Notes under the pieces: model-generated
Seen by the model: only the letters and a program-made list of their open reading frames with translations
Database searches by the model: none
What the model was told of the DNA's origin: nothing
Part shown: positions 35,213 to 44,561 of the stretch, in pieces
Position numbering within the stretch: position 1 is the stretch's first letter
How the letters are laid out: the number at the start of each line of letters is the position of its first letter
Assembly (NCBI GenBank): GCA_003224235.1
Contig: QHYU01000150.1
Location: 1-64,000 of the forward strand
DNA: 64,000 bases
Origin: Acidobacteriota bacterium
GTDB taxonomy: Bacteria > Acidobacteriota > Terriglobia > Acidiferrales > UBA7541
Direction: 5' to 3'
Program-made: the position numbers and the translations under genes

Positions 35213-36319
35213 TCAGGACGAATGTGGCGCGTCTGCGTTCACTTGTCTGCGGGGCCACCGTGTCCAGGCGCGGAGGAGCAAGGCCGCTCCTGCAGCAGCC
35301 TCACGCAATCCGCCCCCGGCGATCTTCCGCCATTCTAGCCACGCGTGTTCCAGGCAGCGCTGTGCGCTAAAAAAATCCAGGTAGGCAAGATGCACGCGCG
35401 CCTCGGGCCATCGGCGAGCCGGCGCGTGAAGCCGACAGCCGTCCCGCCCGAGTAGTTCAAGCAACGTCTTGGCGCGCCTATTGTAAGTGTGCTCCCTTAA
35501 TACCTTTTCGCGGCCCGCCTCTGCAATGCGTCCGCGAGCTTTCTCGTCTTTTAAGTAGCAACGCAACAATCCTGGGACCTCACTTCGCTCTCGAAACGCC
35601 ACGAAGTGAACGTTTTCCTCAAAACCCAGAGAGGGCAGCTCACTCGGGAGCCGAGTGATAAACAACGCCCCCGCCGCCATCGCTTCGGCAAAGCGCAAGG
35701 AAACATCCACCGGGAAGTCATCCCTCGGGATGTTCAGCACGATTTTGCTGGCCCTGTACGTCATAGCCATTTCCTCATAGGGGTGGCGCCGCCACCACTC
35801 GTTGGTCCGAAAAGCGGCCGAAAGTTCGGTTAACATTTCTCGCCGGGTGGAGTAATTCTCTCCCTCAGTCCGTCCCACCGAGCTGACCTCGAAAACGCGT
35901 TCGATCGGCGGCCCCTCAAAATATTCCACGTCTACGGCATGCGCCAAGGTCATGGGCCGCGGGTTTCCGGCTTGCTTGAAACAGTCCTCGAAACCAAAAT
36001 GGAGGAGAACGACGTGATCAAAAAGCCTTGACCAACGCACTCGGCGATGCGTGTAAGCGTAGGGATCGGTGTGGAAAATCACGGTGGGAATGTCCACCTC
36101 GGCGAGGCCCCACGGCAGCAGCGGAAAATCGGTCTCCGGATGGAAAATGTAATCGGGCTTTTCCGGGCACTGCTCGATAAGTTCGTGAAGGTTCGCATTG
36201 AAGGGCGTACCCCACGGTACGCAGTGCAGCCTGACGCCGGCTCGCCGCAGGGCCCGCGCATACCCCGCATTCACCCACGTTAGATTATCTTCTCTGCACA
36301 GAATGAGTATGCTTGTCAT
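35213..36319 (-). CDS. CgeB-like glycosyltransferase (GT-B, family 1/4-like)
   Basis: A 368-residue protein. Its N-terminal half has DYIFHPETDFPLLPWGLAEVDIPTVIFHTDPYAYTHRRVRWSRLFDHVVL, the DUF3880/CgeB-like pattern. The C-domain carries EGENYSTRREML, YRASKIVLNIPRDDFPVDVSLRFAEAMAAGALFITRLPSEL, the family-1 motif with E-A-M-A-A-G, and RGRIAEAGREKVLREHTYNRRAKTLLELL. Such proteins use nucleotide sugars to modify surface polysaccharide or glycans. The C-terminal ~70 residues are Trp/Arg-rich and uncharacterised. Start ATG at 36319 follows an ATAAG stretch, so the ribosome site is weak. Substrate unknown. Confidence 0.78.
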   Translation of the reverse strand: MTSILILCREDNLTWVNAGYARALRRAGVRLHCVPWGTPFNANLHELIEQCPEKPDYIFHPETDFPLLPWGLAEVDIPTVIFHTDPYAYTHRRVRWSRLFDHVVLLHFGFEDCFKQAGNPRPMTLAHAVDVEYFEGPPIERVFEVSSVGRTEGENYSTRREMLTELSAAFRTNEWWRRHPYEEMAMTYRASKIVLNIPRDDFPVDVSLRFAEAMAAGALFITRLPSELPSLGFEENVHFVAFRERSEVPGLLRCYLKDEKARGRIAEAGREKVLREHTYNRRAKTLLELLGRDGCRLHAPARRWPEARVHLAYLDFFSAQRCLEHAWLEWRKIAGGGLREAAAGAALLLRAWTRWPRRQVNADAPHSS

Positions 36320-36445
36320 AAGAAAAAAGCTCCAAAATCATTCCGGCACACGCCCAATTCTTTCAGATTCCATATCACGCGGACACATCGGGCGCAGGTG
36401 ACTCCTCGTTACCCGATCCAACAAAGATGGCGCAAGGAATGCCCA

Positions 36446-37249
36446 TCAGCTTTCAAACACAAGCAGGGTCGTGCTGCCGGCGCGTCGGTATGGCGGAAGA
36501 AGCATAATGATGCGCTTCAACCACCGCACAGCGGCATTCGCGCCAAGCAGGCGGTCGTCCACTTCCCAGTGCACCAGTCGACAACCCCATCGCCGCATCT
36601 GTCGGATCACTTCGTATGTCCACACGATGTAAACCGCGTCGGCGTCATAGATGAACTCCCGGTCGAGCGCGTCCGGATGATCGATAATCTGGAAAGGCAA
36701 AAGGCCGAACCACCAACCCGCCATCTGCCGGGAGACCCTCTCCAAGGTGTAGCGGAGCCACCAAGAGCAGCTGTGGGCACGGCTGAGCAAGGAATTCGGA
36801 TACCAGAATGGCAAATCCCAGGCGGGCCCCAAGAGAATCAGCCTTCCGCTCGGCCGCACGACGCGCAGCATCTCGCGAAGCATTTGACGCGGCGCCACGG
36901 AGTGCTCGAGCACATAGGTGGCAATCGCAACATCGAAGGAAGCGTCGCAAAACGGCAAACGATGGGTGTCGCCGCATGCCAAGTGTAAACCGGGGCGCAC
37001 GGCCGAACGCAGCCCCGTCAACGAAAGATCCACTCCGAAGTAGCGGCACCGGCCGGCAAGTAGGCGGGCGTTCGCAGAGTTGCCGCATGCGGCGTCCAAA
37101 ACGGTAGCCCCATTCGGGAGGAATGAGGCTGCGCGCCCGCGGTTGCGCAACAGCGTAGGCTCTTCTGCGGCAGTGGTCTCCCAATACGCCTCCTGCCCAT
37201 CCCAAAACTCGCGCAGCCTTTGCTGTAGCACGTCCCGCTTGACGGCCAT
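36446..37249 (-). CDS. Class I SAM-dependent methyltransferase
   Basis: From the ATG at 37249 this is a 267-residue methyltransferase. It has VLDAACGNSANARLLAG (motif I), YFGVDLSLTGLR (motif II), LACGDTHRLPFCDASFDVAIATYVLEHSVAPRQMLREMLRVVRPSGRLILLGPAWDLPF (motifs III-post III). The frame is open to 37348 but the upper part (MACSTSRARYG) overlaps the next gene's end and looks non-coding. The start overlaps nothing and follows the upstream stop by 7 bp. Its second half is rich in Trp and Arg and may bind a sugar or lipid-linked substrate. It belongs to the EPS operon; the target is unknown. Confidence 0.82.
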   Translation of the reverse strand: MAVKRDVLQQRLREFWDGQEAYWETTAAEEPTLLRNRGRAASFLPNGATVLDAACGNSANARLLAGRCRYFGVDLSLTGLRSAVRPGLHLACGDTHRLPFCDASFDVAIATYVLEHSVAPRQMLREMLRVVRPSGRLILLGPAWDLPFWYPNSLLSRAHSCSWWLRYTLERVSRQMAGWWFGLLPFQIIDHPDALDREFIYDADAVYIVWTYEVIRQMRRWGCRLVHWEVDDRLLGANAAVRWLKRIIMLLPPYRRAGSTTLLVFES

Positions 37250-37256
37250 CTTCACG

Positions 37257-38177
37257 TCAGCCCTTCTCTGCCCGTTGTGCCACCTGCGGCCCCTCTTGGC
37301 GCAGCCCCAAGCGATGCCGTACCGGGCGCGTGAGGTCGAGCAGGCCAAACCAAAGTGAGTTCACGGTCCGCCTCGACAGCTGTCTTCCAAGCGTGTACCA
37401 GTGGCGATAGTTGGACCGCAGACCCCGTGGCGTCAGACGGTGTGTCGCGTTTTCCAAGGTGTGAAAGCATCTGCCGCTATCGAGAAAAGCGTAATTCTTC
37501 TGTGCCTCTTCCCCCTCCCAAACGCCCTTCTCGCCATCCGCGTGGTAGGAGTAGTCGTGGTTCTGGTGAACCGCGGCCACGACGGACGAAGCATCCACGA
37601 CAACCGCCCCGGATGCGCGGGCGAACCACATGAGCCAGTTATCCCAGCCTGGCCTCCCGATGACAAAAGGCGGAAGCTTCTTCAGGTAGAGACCGCGGTT
37701 GAAGGCAAAATAATCGATCCATTGTGGCGGGCGCTGGCGGTTTGTTTCTAACGCCAGAGCGCGCGCACGCAATTCCCAATCCGGCTGGGCAAAGTCTAGG
37801 GGTTCGGCGATGTCGGCATCCCACCGTTGGCCTGCCATCAGAAAGGAAGAGCAGGACGACCGAACAGATTCCAGGGCTTCACAGAAATCCGACATGAGGA
37901 TGATGTCACAATTAACGTAGCAGAGCAGATCATATCTGGCGAGCTGCTGCGCGCGATCAAAGATGGAGCCGAGATACTTGGTGCCGTACTCATTCCGCTT
38001 GACGTAAGGCTCATGCCGGATTTTCAGCTCGCGGACCGCATCGGCGGTGCCTTCTTCATCACCAAAGAGGATGACCTCCGCATCAGGATGAAGCAGAGTC
38101 CAGCTCCGGATCGCATTGCGCTGGGTGATGCCGATGTGCCCGCGGAAGGGCTTGGGGGTAGAGAAAATCGTCAGCAT
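37257..38177 (-). CDS. Putative glycosyltransferase, nucleotide-diphospho-sugar fold
   Basis: From the ATG at 38177 this is a 306-residue protein beginning MLTIFSTPKPFRGHIGITQRNAI, then HPDAEVILFGDEEGTADAVREL, KYLGSIFDRAQQLARYDLLCYVNCDIILMSDF with the D-x-D-like NCDI for metal and sugar-nucleotide binding, and GRPGWDNWLMWFARASGAVVVDAS. The pattern is a GT-A-like transferase common in EPS loci. The frame extends to 38348, but this overlaps the epimerase gene (38185) and lacks fold-like sequence. It follows the epimerase stop by 7 bp, so the two are in one operon. Substrate not known. Confidence 0.75.
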   Translation of the reverse strand: MLTIFSTPKPFRGHIGITQRNAIRSWTLLHPDAEVILFGDEEGTADAVRELKIRHEPYVKRNEYGTKYLGSIFDRAQQLARYDLLCYVNCDIILMSDFCEALESVRSSCSSFLMAGQRWDADIAEPLDFAQPDWELRARALALETNRQRPPQWIDYFAFNRGLYLKKLPPFVIGRPGWDNWLMWFARASGAVVVDASSVVAAVHQNHDYSYHADGEKGVWEGEEAQKNYAFLDSGRCFHTLENATHRLTPRGLRSNYRHWYTLGRQLSRRTVNSLWFGLLDLTRPVRHRLGLRQEGPQVAQRAEKG

Positions 38178-38184
38178 ATTGGCC

Positions 38185-39294
38185 TCAGGCAATGCTCCGG
38201 GACGGCCGGTGCATTTTCTCAGCTTCAATGATCTCCTCGAGGATAGAGTCCAGGTTCCGCGTAATGCTCCAGCAGGGGTAGTCGGTGCAGAACTTGCGCA
38301 GATTGCTGATGTAGCAGATATGGTCGCCTTTGCGCGCCTCTTCCTCATAGATCCAGCAGATTTTGCGGCCGGTCATTTCTTCTATCCGGGTGATCGCTTC
38401 CAGGACCGAAATACTGTTGCGGCGGCCGCCGCCAAGGTTATAGACCTCGCCGGGTCGCGGGTTCTTGGCAAACTCCTCCAACGCGCGGACGACGTCGTGG
38501 CTGTGGATGTTGTCCCTGACCTGCTTGCCCCTGTAGCCATAGACGGTATAGACCCGGCCGGTGAACGCTACTTTTACGAGATAGGAAAGAAAGCCGTGCA
38601 ATTCCACCCCGGAATGACTGGGGCCCGTCAAGCAGCCGCCACGGAAGATGCCGACCTTCATGCCGAAGTAGCGGCCGTATTCCTGCGCCATCACGTCGGC
38701 GGCAACTTTGGAAGCGCCGAACAGAGAATGCAGCGTTCGGTCGATCCGGCAAGTCTCGTCAATGCCCTCGAAATCCTCCGGGTTCGCGTAGTCGAACCGG
38801 GTTGGAAACTCCTGAAAACCTTTCTCGTTCGGCGCATCGCCATAGACCTTGTTGGTGCTCATCAGGACGAAGACAGCATCACCGCAAAATTGCCGGGTTG
38901 CTTCAAGCAGATTCAGCGTGCCCAGAGCGTTTACTTCAAAATCCAGAAGCGGGATCTCTCTGGCTTTGTCATGGGACGGCTGCGCCGCGCAGTGCACGAT
39001 CAAGTCAAAGCGATACTCTCGGAACAAATCGAAGATCCGCTCGCGGTCGCGGACGTCCACGGCATAGGGAACGAAGCTCTTCATGCTGCGTTTGAGGCGC
39101 TCCAGATTCCAGGTGGTGTCGCCCGGAGGACCGAAGAACAGCCGACGCATGTTGTTATCCACCCCGACCACGCGACGCCCGTGGCCGTCGAAGTACTCCA
39201 CCGCCTCGGATCCAATCAGCCCGCTACTCCCCGTAACTAGGGTCGCCCGTGGGATCACTGTCTTATATCTCTGTAACAATCCTTCACAGGCCAC
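38185..39294 (-). CDS. NAD-dependent epimerase, CDP-tyvelose/paratose 2-epimerase-like
   Basis: A 369-residue extended SDR with the Rossmann motif TGSSGLIGSEAVEYF (21-35) and VVGVDNNMRRLFFGPPGDTTWN (42-63). Then come LIVHCAAQPSHDKAREIPLLDFEVNALGTLNLLEATRQF, STNKVYGDAPNEKG (the S-T-N-K-V-Y-G-D signature), and the catalytic-type SLFGASKVAADVMAQEYGRYFGM with Lys. The STNKVYGD box and GSSG-SEAV start are typical of CDP-tyvelose/paratose-2-epimerase-like enzymes, which act on nucleotide sugars for surface polysaccharides. The CxxC-rich C-terminus (FCTDYPCW) is unusual. Exact substrate is not known. The usual Y of the YxxxK motif is replaced by F here (LFGASK). Confidence 0.8.
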   Translation of the reverse strand: MACEGLLQRYKTVIPRATLVTGSSGLIGSEAVEYFDGHGRRVVGVDNNMRRLFFGPPGDTTWNLERLKRSMKSFVPYAVDVRDRERIFDLFREYRFDLIVHCAAQPSHDKAREIPLLDFEVNALGTLNLLEATRQFCGDAVFVLMSTNKVYGDAPNEKGFQEFPTRFDYANPEDFEGIDETCRIDRTLHSLFGASKVAADVMAQEYGRYFGMKVGIFRGGCLTGPSHSGVELHGFLSYLVKVAFTGRVYTVYGYRGKQVRDNIHSHDVVRALEEFAKNPRPGEVYNLGGGRRNSISVLEAITRIEEMTGRKICWIYEEEARKGDHICYISNLRKFCTDYPCWSITRNLDSILEEIIEAEKMHRPSRSIA

Positions 39295-39390
39295 GGGTCG
39301 AAGGCCAAGGCTGTGTTTTTGTCGCAGGGCCTCCAGCGGTTATCGCTGTCCTTCACCCACCCGTAGGCTTGCCTCACGCAAGGCCCCATG

Positions 39391-40656
39391 TCAGTTCTTC
39401 GCCAGAATAGCTTTATAGAGTTCCACGTATCGCCGGGCTTGCACTTCGAGGGAGTACTCTTCCACAGCGATTCGCCGGCAGTTCTTGGCCATTTCAGCCC
39501 GGGCCGCTGGTTCCTCGAGCAGCCAAAGGATGGCATTGCCCAGCTCAGCCAAATCACCGTCCGAGGCCAGCAGGCCGGTGATGCCGTCTCGCACCATATC
39601 AGAGACGCCACCGACATCGAAGCCCACGATGGGAACGCCGCACGCCATCGATTCCAGCACGGTATTGGGTAAATTGTCCGCGCGCGTGGGAACCACGTGG
39701 ACATCAGCGGCGCTATACACTTGCGACAGCAGCCTTTCGGTGCTTAAAGGGCCCAGGGCAAGATGCGGGATCGGGATATTGCTCGTCGCTGCGCCTCTCC
39801 CCACCGAAAGCAGACAGAGATCCGGCAAGCCTGCCAAGTCCGTAAGGACCTGCGCCAGCGCAGAAAAACCCTTGCGCGGAACGCTGATGTGATCGGCCAC
39901 GAAGAGAATCACCTTGGCGTGTAGGGGAACTCCCAACACGCCTCGCGCAAAGGTGCGGTCCCGTGGCGCAAAACTGTTGATGTCCAGCCCATTGGGGATC
40001 ACCGAAACTGGGAATCGTCCCATAAGGCCACTTCCCCGGACCTCAGCCGCAAGCCAGCGACTTGGGGTGACAACGTGCAAACGATCTGGTGCAACTTGTT
40101 CGTAAGCTTCGCGCTTGCGCTGCCACACGTGGCTGGACAGATCGCCCGTCTCTCGCGATCCTAACTGGGGGCAAGCACCACAGTGATTTCGATATTTGCC
40201 GCAGCCATAGTCGTAGTGGCACCCGCCGGTGAAGGGATTCATGTCGTGCAGCGTCCATACGAGCGGCGTGCGCCGAGCCACGACGCGGAAGAATGGCCGG
40301 TAATCAAGCAGGTCGGCGACCCAGTGCAAGTGGATGATATCGCCAGCCGGCAATTGACGGAACGGCTCCGCACCATGCTGGGTGCGATCCTCAGTGAAAA
40401 GCTCGGCCGCTACCCGGCTTGAGGAATCATAGCGGGCTAGCCTGTGCTGGAGGTACCTCCGCCGCAGGCCCCGAAGCAGGCGCCTAGGCAGATCTTGAGG
40501 CGGCGCAAAAGACACCACGGCTGGATCGTCGCTCTCACGGTTGGCCACGAACATCGAGGAATCCTGCCCGATCGCGCGCAGGCCTGAATGCAGGCGGTAC
40601 GCCGCCCGGGCGGCACCGCCGGCAGTGTCATGCGTGTTGATGTGCACAATCCTCAT
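39391..40656 (-). CDS. Glycosyltransferase family 4 protein
   Basis: A 421-residue GT-B enzyme. The N-domain begins MRIVHINTHDTAGGAARAAYRL with the GT4 glycine loop. A middle block has HWVADLLDYRPFF, CGKYRNHCGACPQLG (a Cys-rich segment of the type seen in polysaccharide GT4 enzymes) and VTPSRWLAAEV. The C-domain has PNTVLESMACGVPIVGFDVGGVSDMV, carrying the E of the E-x7-E motif. The Cys-rich HDMNPFTGGC/GNxCG stretch may bind zinc. The ATG at 40656 overlaps the methyltransferase stop by ATGA. It is a member of the EPS operon; donor unknown. Confidence 0.88.
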   Translation of the reverse strand: MRIVHINTHDTAGGAARAAYRLHSGLRAIGQDSSMFVANRESDDPAVVSFAPPQDLPRRLLRGLRRRYLQHRLARYDSSSRVAAELFTEDRTQHGAEPFRQLPAGDIIHLHWVADLLDYRPFFRVVARRTPLVWTLHDMNPFTGGCHYDYGCGKYRNHCGACPQLGSRETGDLSSHVWQRKREAYEQVAPDRLHVVTPSRWLAAEVRGSGLMGRFPVSVIPNGLDINSFAPRDRTFARGVLGVPLHAKVILFVADHISVPRKGFSALAQVLTDLAGLPDLCLLSVGRGAATSNIPIPHLALGPLSTERLLSQVYSAADVHVVPTRADNLPNTVLESMACGVPIVGFDVGGVSDMVRDGITGLLASDGDLAELGNAILWLLEEPAARAEMAKNCRRIAVEEYSLEVQARRYVELYKAILAKN

Positions 40657-41516
40657 GGCTTGAGGGCTTCCATGTAGAGTGAATCGGGCTTATAGACGGC
40701 GCCGTCGGGCTCGCTGTCGAGATAGAACTCCGCCCATCCCGGGATCTGGCTCTCTGTAGGACCCACAGCGAGTGACTGCTCGAAACCCGCGGACCGCAAG
40801 GCACGCGCCAACGAGAACTGGTCGTACATCCATTGATGCACTTCGCCGTGGAGCCGGAACCGTCCCACCTCCAGGGCCCGATAGTCCCTTCCACCCAACA
40901 TCAGTCTTAGAAACTTGGCCCTTGCGACGCTCGGCAGTTGCCGAAGGCGAAGGAACACCCCAGCTGTCAAGGAGGAGTGCCGCCGCCCTTGCTGGCTAGT
41001 GCAGGCTTCGACAGGCCGCATCAACCGCCGCGCCTCGCCCCCGAGCCTTTCGAGTACGAAGCTCCTCTCCCGGACGGTCTTCTGCTGAAAGTACTCGAGC
41101 ATCCCGCCCCCCGAGGTCTCCCGCACAGTCTGGTCGTAGAGTTCGAGCATCATCCAGTCGTAGCGCAATTCCCACTCCTGATAACCACGGAGGGCATTTT
41201 CGAGTGCCTGTAAGTACAATCGTGCGGTTCTCTCCAAGTCCGGGACAACCACGCGGAGGACGCCCCCACGGCGCAGAACCCGATAGCACTCTTTTAGCAG
41301 GTCCTGTCCTTCTTTCCTTGGAAAATGTTCCAGCAGGTGCGAAAGGTACACCGCGTCAGCCACACCATCCTTCAACGGAATTCCTCGGCGGAGATCATGG
41401 GACTGCACAGCGGGACTGTTCGATGTGAAGTCCAGGTTCGTCCAGGCCGAATGGAGCCGATCGCCGCAACCGAGATTTAGAAGTACCTGGCTCAATGCAC
41501 TCCCCCACCTGCTCAC
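40653..41516 (-). CDS. SAM-dependent methyltransferase-like protein
   Basis: About 287 residues. LLNLGCGDRLHSAWTNLDFTSNSPAV is motif I with the N-L-D strand-2 end, then VADAVYLSHLLEHFPRKEGQDLLKECYRVLRRGGVLRVVVPDL. The pattern is the EPS-locus methyltransferase type 'LNLGCG...W.N.D'. Its large insert (about 150-220) and long C-terminus ending SLYMEALKP are typical of this group. I place the start at the GTG at 41516, which overlaps the upstream stop by GTGA as in other gene pairs here; the longer frame to 41576 is also open. It is followed by a coupled GT4 gene. Confidence 0.7.
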   Translation of the reverse strand: MSRWGSALSQVLLNLGCGDRLHSAWTNLDFTSNSPAVQSHDLRRGIPLKDGVADAVYLSHLLEHFPRKEGQDLLKECYRVLRRGGVLRVVVPDLERTARLYLQALENALRGYQEWELRYDWMMLELYDQTVRETSGGGMLEYFQQKTVRERSFVLERLGGEARRLMRPVEACTSQQGRRHSSLTAGVFLRLRQLPSVARAKFLRLMLGGRDYRALEVGRFRLHGEVHQWMYDQFSLARALRSAGFEQSLAVGPTESQIPGWAEFYLDSEPDGAVYKPDSLYMEALKP

Positions 41517-42415
41517 ACTCGCACATAGGAGACGTAGAGGCTTTGGCCTAGCAACAGCCTTCGCACTCCAGTGCACTTAAGCAATCTTGCGAGCACACCC
41601 CTAGCCCTCGGATCGCATAAGGGTTGTGTGGCTTTGTAGCGGACCAGGAGCGAACAATGGGCCTCCACGTAGGCATCCACGTGGTACTCGGCCAGCGGCT
41701 CCCGCTTGATCCGATCAAGCCGCAGTGGAAAAATGCCGGGCAAACGCCCGAGCACCCTCTCCGACCATCGCGTCATGTGGTGGGGAGGTAGATCCAATAG
41801 ATTGAACTGGTAGCGTAGGAAGCTCCTGGCGTTCGGCAGTCCAAGGAGCAACTTTCCGCCTGGCCTGAGGAGGGCACAAACAGCTTTGAGAAACTCCATC
41901 GGACTGGCCACGTGCTCAAGGACTTGGAAGCTGCACACCGCGTCGTATTTGCCCGGAAACTGTGCGGCGGCTTCCCGCAAGTCGAACAGGCACACAGGCA
42001 AGCCACGACGCCGCGCCTGCTCGACCGCGCTCGCGTTTTGCTCAATGCCATCCATCTCCAGTTGCTCATCCCGTTGCGCGCGGGCGACGAAGTCACCGAA
42101 ACCGCAGCCGATCTCCAGGACCCTGCGGCAGCCCTGCAAGTCTTCCAGTGCGACGTCGTGCTCCCATTTGTGCGGAAGGTAATACCAAGCGAATTTTTCG
42201 AGCTGGGCGTACAGATCCGGAGACCCAGCTAGCGAGTTTGGCACGAAATACTGCAGCGAACAACCTTGGCACTCCAGCAGGTCAAAGGCGGAAAGATCTC
42301 GAAACTCGCGCCGTACGTCCAGATGGAAACTCCTGTTCCACTCCTCCACCAGAGGCTCTACTTGCATCGTTTTCACCACCACGGTATTTCGCGAAGCACA
42401 GAGTGGGCAGTCCAC
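41513..42415 (-). CDS. Class I SAM-dependent methyltransferase with N-terminal Zn-binding motif
   Basis: This is a methyltransferase of about 300 residues. Near its N-terminus is a zinc-type pair: CPLC (about residue 3) and ECQGCSLQYF (about 48). This matches C-methyltransferase-type proteins that carry an N-terminal zinc knuckle. The core has VLEIGCGFGDFVARAQ, MDGIEQNASAVEQARRRG, CSFQVLEHVASPMEFLKAVCALLRPGGKLLLGLPNARSF. The frame reaches up to 42499, inside the upstream ATPase gene, so the true start is nearer 42415 (GTG), 8 bp after that gene's stop. The product lies in the EPS operon and likely methylates a sugar. Confidence 0.72.
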   Translation of the reverse strand: MDCPLCASRNTVVVKTMQVEPLVEEWNRSFHLDVRREFRDLSAFDLLECQGCSLQYFVPNSLAGSPDLYAQLEKFAWYYLPHKWEHDVALEDLQGCRRVLEIGCGFGDFVARAQRDEQLEMDGIEQNASAVEQARRRGLPVCLFDLREAAAQFPGKYDAVCSFQVLEHVASPMEFLKAVCALLRPGGKLLLGLPNARSFLRYQFNLLDLPPHHMTRWSERVLGRLPGIFPLRLDRIKREPLAEYHVDAYVEAHCSLLVRYKATQPLCDPRARGVLARLLKCTGVRRLLLGQSLYVSYVRV

Positions 42416-42422
42416 GGGTGCT

Positions 42423-43679
42423 TTACCGAAGTTGCTGGGCTTCCACGTAGCTGTAAACCAATCCGAGGTGCTGATGAATCGGCAGCGTAATCGGGACACA
42501 ATCGCTTTGGATTACGTCAATCGTTGCGCCGTTTTTGACATAATCAAACTCCTCTTGCCCCGAGAGGCCCACCCAAACGTGGAGAAAATAGAGCCCCGGC
42601 ATCAGCAGAAGCCTGGGAACAAACACATCAATCAGAAAACTCTTGTCCGCACCAGAACGGAAATTTTTGAACTGGTTATACAGATACAATACTGGGATTC
42701 CCCAACAAGTTACGAACTGTGCGGCAAGGGTGAATTCCAAATCGCTTCTCTCCGCACAGCCTCCGATGCGGATGTATAAATTCTGTCCCATAGAAAGGGT
42801 GGAGCATTGCGCTCCAAGCTCGTCGCGAATGGCAACTGAAGTAATGCGGGCGCGCCCGCTTCCGCTTCTCTCCCAGGTGGTCTCACCTTCCGAACTCGGC
42901 TGCAGGCTGTTCTTCACGTGAGCGGAAACCACGCGCTCGGGCGCGTCATCCAGAGCCAGGTGGCCATCCACCAGGAGCAGGCACCGCTGGCAGAGCTGCG
43001 CGATTGCGCCCATATTGTGACTCACGAACAGGATGGTGCGGCCGCCGCGCGCCACCTCTCCCATCTTCCCCAGGCATTTTTTCTGGAACGCAATGTCGCC
43101 TACAGCCAAGACTTCATCCACCAGCAGGATCTCCGGCTCCAGGTGCGCCGCCACGGCGAATGCCAGGCGCATTTGCATACCGCTGCTGTAATGTTTGAGC
43201 GGTGTATCGATGAACTGCTCGACTTCGGCGAACGCGACGATCTCATCGAACTTTCGGTTGATCTCGCGTTTGCTCATTCCCAGAATCGCGCCGCTCAGGT
43301 ATGTGTTTTCGCGTCCGGTCAGCTCGGGATGGAAGCCGGTGCCCACCTCGAGCAGGCTGCCCATGCGCCCGACGACTTCCGCATGACCTTCCGTCGGCCT
43401 GGTCACGCGCGCAAGGACTTTCAGCAACGTGGTCTTCCCGGCGCCGTTGCGCCCGACGATGCCCACCACCTCGCCTTCGTGAATCTCGAAGGAGACGTTT
43501 CTCATCGCCCAGATGTGCTTGGGCCGGCCGTTGGACGAGCCGGGCGCGGCCGATCGAAAGAGCCGCCAGGGCGCTTGAAAGGAGTTGGCCAAGACGTCGC
43601 GCAGGGCCAGGTAGCGCTCGCGCTGGCCAATCTGGTAGCGCTTGCCCAACTGTTCGCAGTGAATGACCACTTGACTCAT
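42423..43679 (-). CDS. wzt: Polysaccharide ABC exporter ATP-binding protein (Wzt-like)
   Basis: A 418-residue ATPase of the ABC-2 polysaccharide exporter. The nucleotide-binding domain has Walker A VGRNGAGKTT (75-84), signature YSSGMQMRLAFA, Walker B ILLVDEVLAVGD, and the H-loop FVSHN. A C-terminal Wzt-type domain of about 150 residues (from roughly 265) binds the polysaccharide or its terminal modification, which sets chain-end recognition. That part reads ARITSVAIRDELGAQCSTLSMGQNLYIRIGG. It is paired with the permease at 43683, 3 bp apart. It exports the EPS or an O-antigen-like chain made by the locus. Confidence 0.92.
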   Translation of the reverse strand: MSQVVIHCEQLGKRYQIGQRERYLALRDVLANSFQAPWRLFRSAAPGSSNGRPKHIWAMRNVSFEIHEGEVVGIVGRNGAGKTTLLKVLARVTRPTEGHAEVVGRMGSLLEVGTGFHPELTGRENTYLSGAILGMSKREINRKFDEIVAFAEVEQFIDTPLKHYSSGMQMRLAFAVAAHLEPEILLVDEVLAVGDIAFQKKCLGKMGEVARGGRTILFVSHNMGAIAQLCQRCLLLVDGHLALDDAPERVVSAHVKNSLQPSSEGETTWERSGSGRARITSVAIRDELGAQCSTLSMGQNLYIRIGGCAERSDLEFTLAAQFVTCWGIPVLYLYNQFKNFRSGADKSFLIDVFVPRLLLMPGLYFLHVWVGLSGQEEFDYVKNGATIDVIQSDCVPITLPIHQHLGLVYSYVEAQQLR

Positions 43680-43682
43680 GGC

Positions 43683-44555
43683 CTACACCACGTCCGCAAA
43701 AGTGGCCTCCATCTTCTGGAAGTAAACCACCCCGCCGGCGACCAGTAGCACCACCGCCCCGGTGGAGGCGGCCAGCAGAAGGTTTGGCGGCTGGCCTTGG
43801 CCGGTCAGTGCCCAGCGGAAGCCTTCAATAACGCCGGCCATGGGGTTCAGTCCGTAGAGCCAGCGCCAGCGCTCCGGCACAAGGCTGCTGGGATACGCCA
43901 CCGGCGATGCAAACATCCAGAACTGGATCAGAAAGGGCAGCACGTAGCGCACATCGCGGTAGATTGCGTTGAGCGCGGAGAGCCACAGGCCCACGCCCAA
44001 CGCCGTCAGCACGCCGAGCAGCAGGAAGCCGGGTAGCAGCAGAATGGTCGCCTGCGGAGTCATCCCGTAGTACAGCATCATGCCCAGGAACACAACAAAT
44101 CCGATGGCGAGATCCACCAAACCGGAGAGCACCGCCGCCAGCGGAAGCACCAGCCGCGGAAAATACACTTTGGTAATCACGCGCTGCTGATCGACTACCG
44201 TGCTGGTGGCGTTCTGCAGAGCACCGGCGAAGTACATCCAGGGCAACAGCGCGCTGTAGTAAAAAATGGGATAGGGGAGCCCGTGCGAGGGGATCCGGGC
44301 CAGGGCGCCGAAGAACAGACTGAAGACAATCATCGTCAAGAAAGGTTGCAGCACGGCCCAGGCGGCGCCGATGGCCGTTTGCTTGTACCGGATTTTAAGG
44401 TCCCGCCACACGAAAAAGTAGAGCAGCTCCCGATACTCCCAGACCTCTCGGAGGTTCAGCTCCAGCCAGCCCTGCGGTGGAGCGATCCGCAGCAAGGGCG
44501 GGGCGGCCGGGAGCGCCGGAGTAGGGGGCAATACGGTTTGCTGCGTAACACTCAT
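43683..44555 (-). CDS. wzm: Polysaccharide ABC exporter permease (Wzm-like)
   Basis: A 290-residue ABC-2 permease with six membrane helices. It begins with a soluble N-terminus containing WLELNLREVWEYRELLYFFVWRDLKIRYKQTAIGAAW, which is the family mark (KIRYKQT). Helices include LTMIVFSLFFGALARI and ILLLPGFLLLGVLTALGVGLWLSALN, then YPSSLVPERWRWLYGLNPMAGVIEGFRWALTG near the end. It forms the channel with the Wzt-like ATPase three bases downstream. The ATG at 44555 follows a GAGGGCATG-type site. Confidence 0.92.
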   Translation of the reverse strand: MSVTQQTVLPPTPALPAAPPLLRIAPPQGWLELNLREVWEYRELLYFFVWRDLKIRYKQTAIGAAWAVLQPFLTMIVFSLFFGALARIPSHGLPYPIFYYSALLPWMYFAGALQNATSTVVDQQRVITKVYFPRLVLPLAAVLSGLVDLAIGFVVFLGMMLYYGMTPQATILLLPGFLLLGVLTALGVGLWLSALNAIYRDVRYVLPFLIQFWMFASPVAYPSSLVPERWRWLYGLNPMAGVIEGFRWALTGQGQPPNLLLAASTGAVVLLVAGGVVYFQKMEATFADVV

Positions 44556-44561
44556 GCCCTC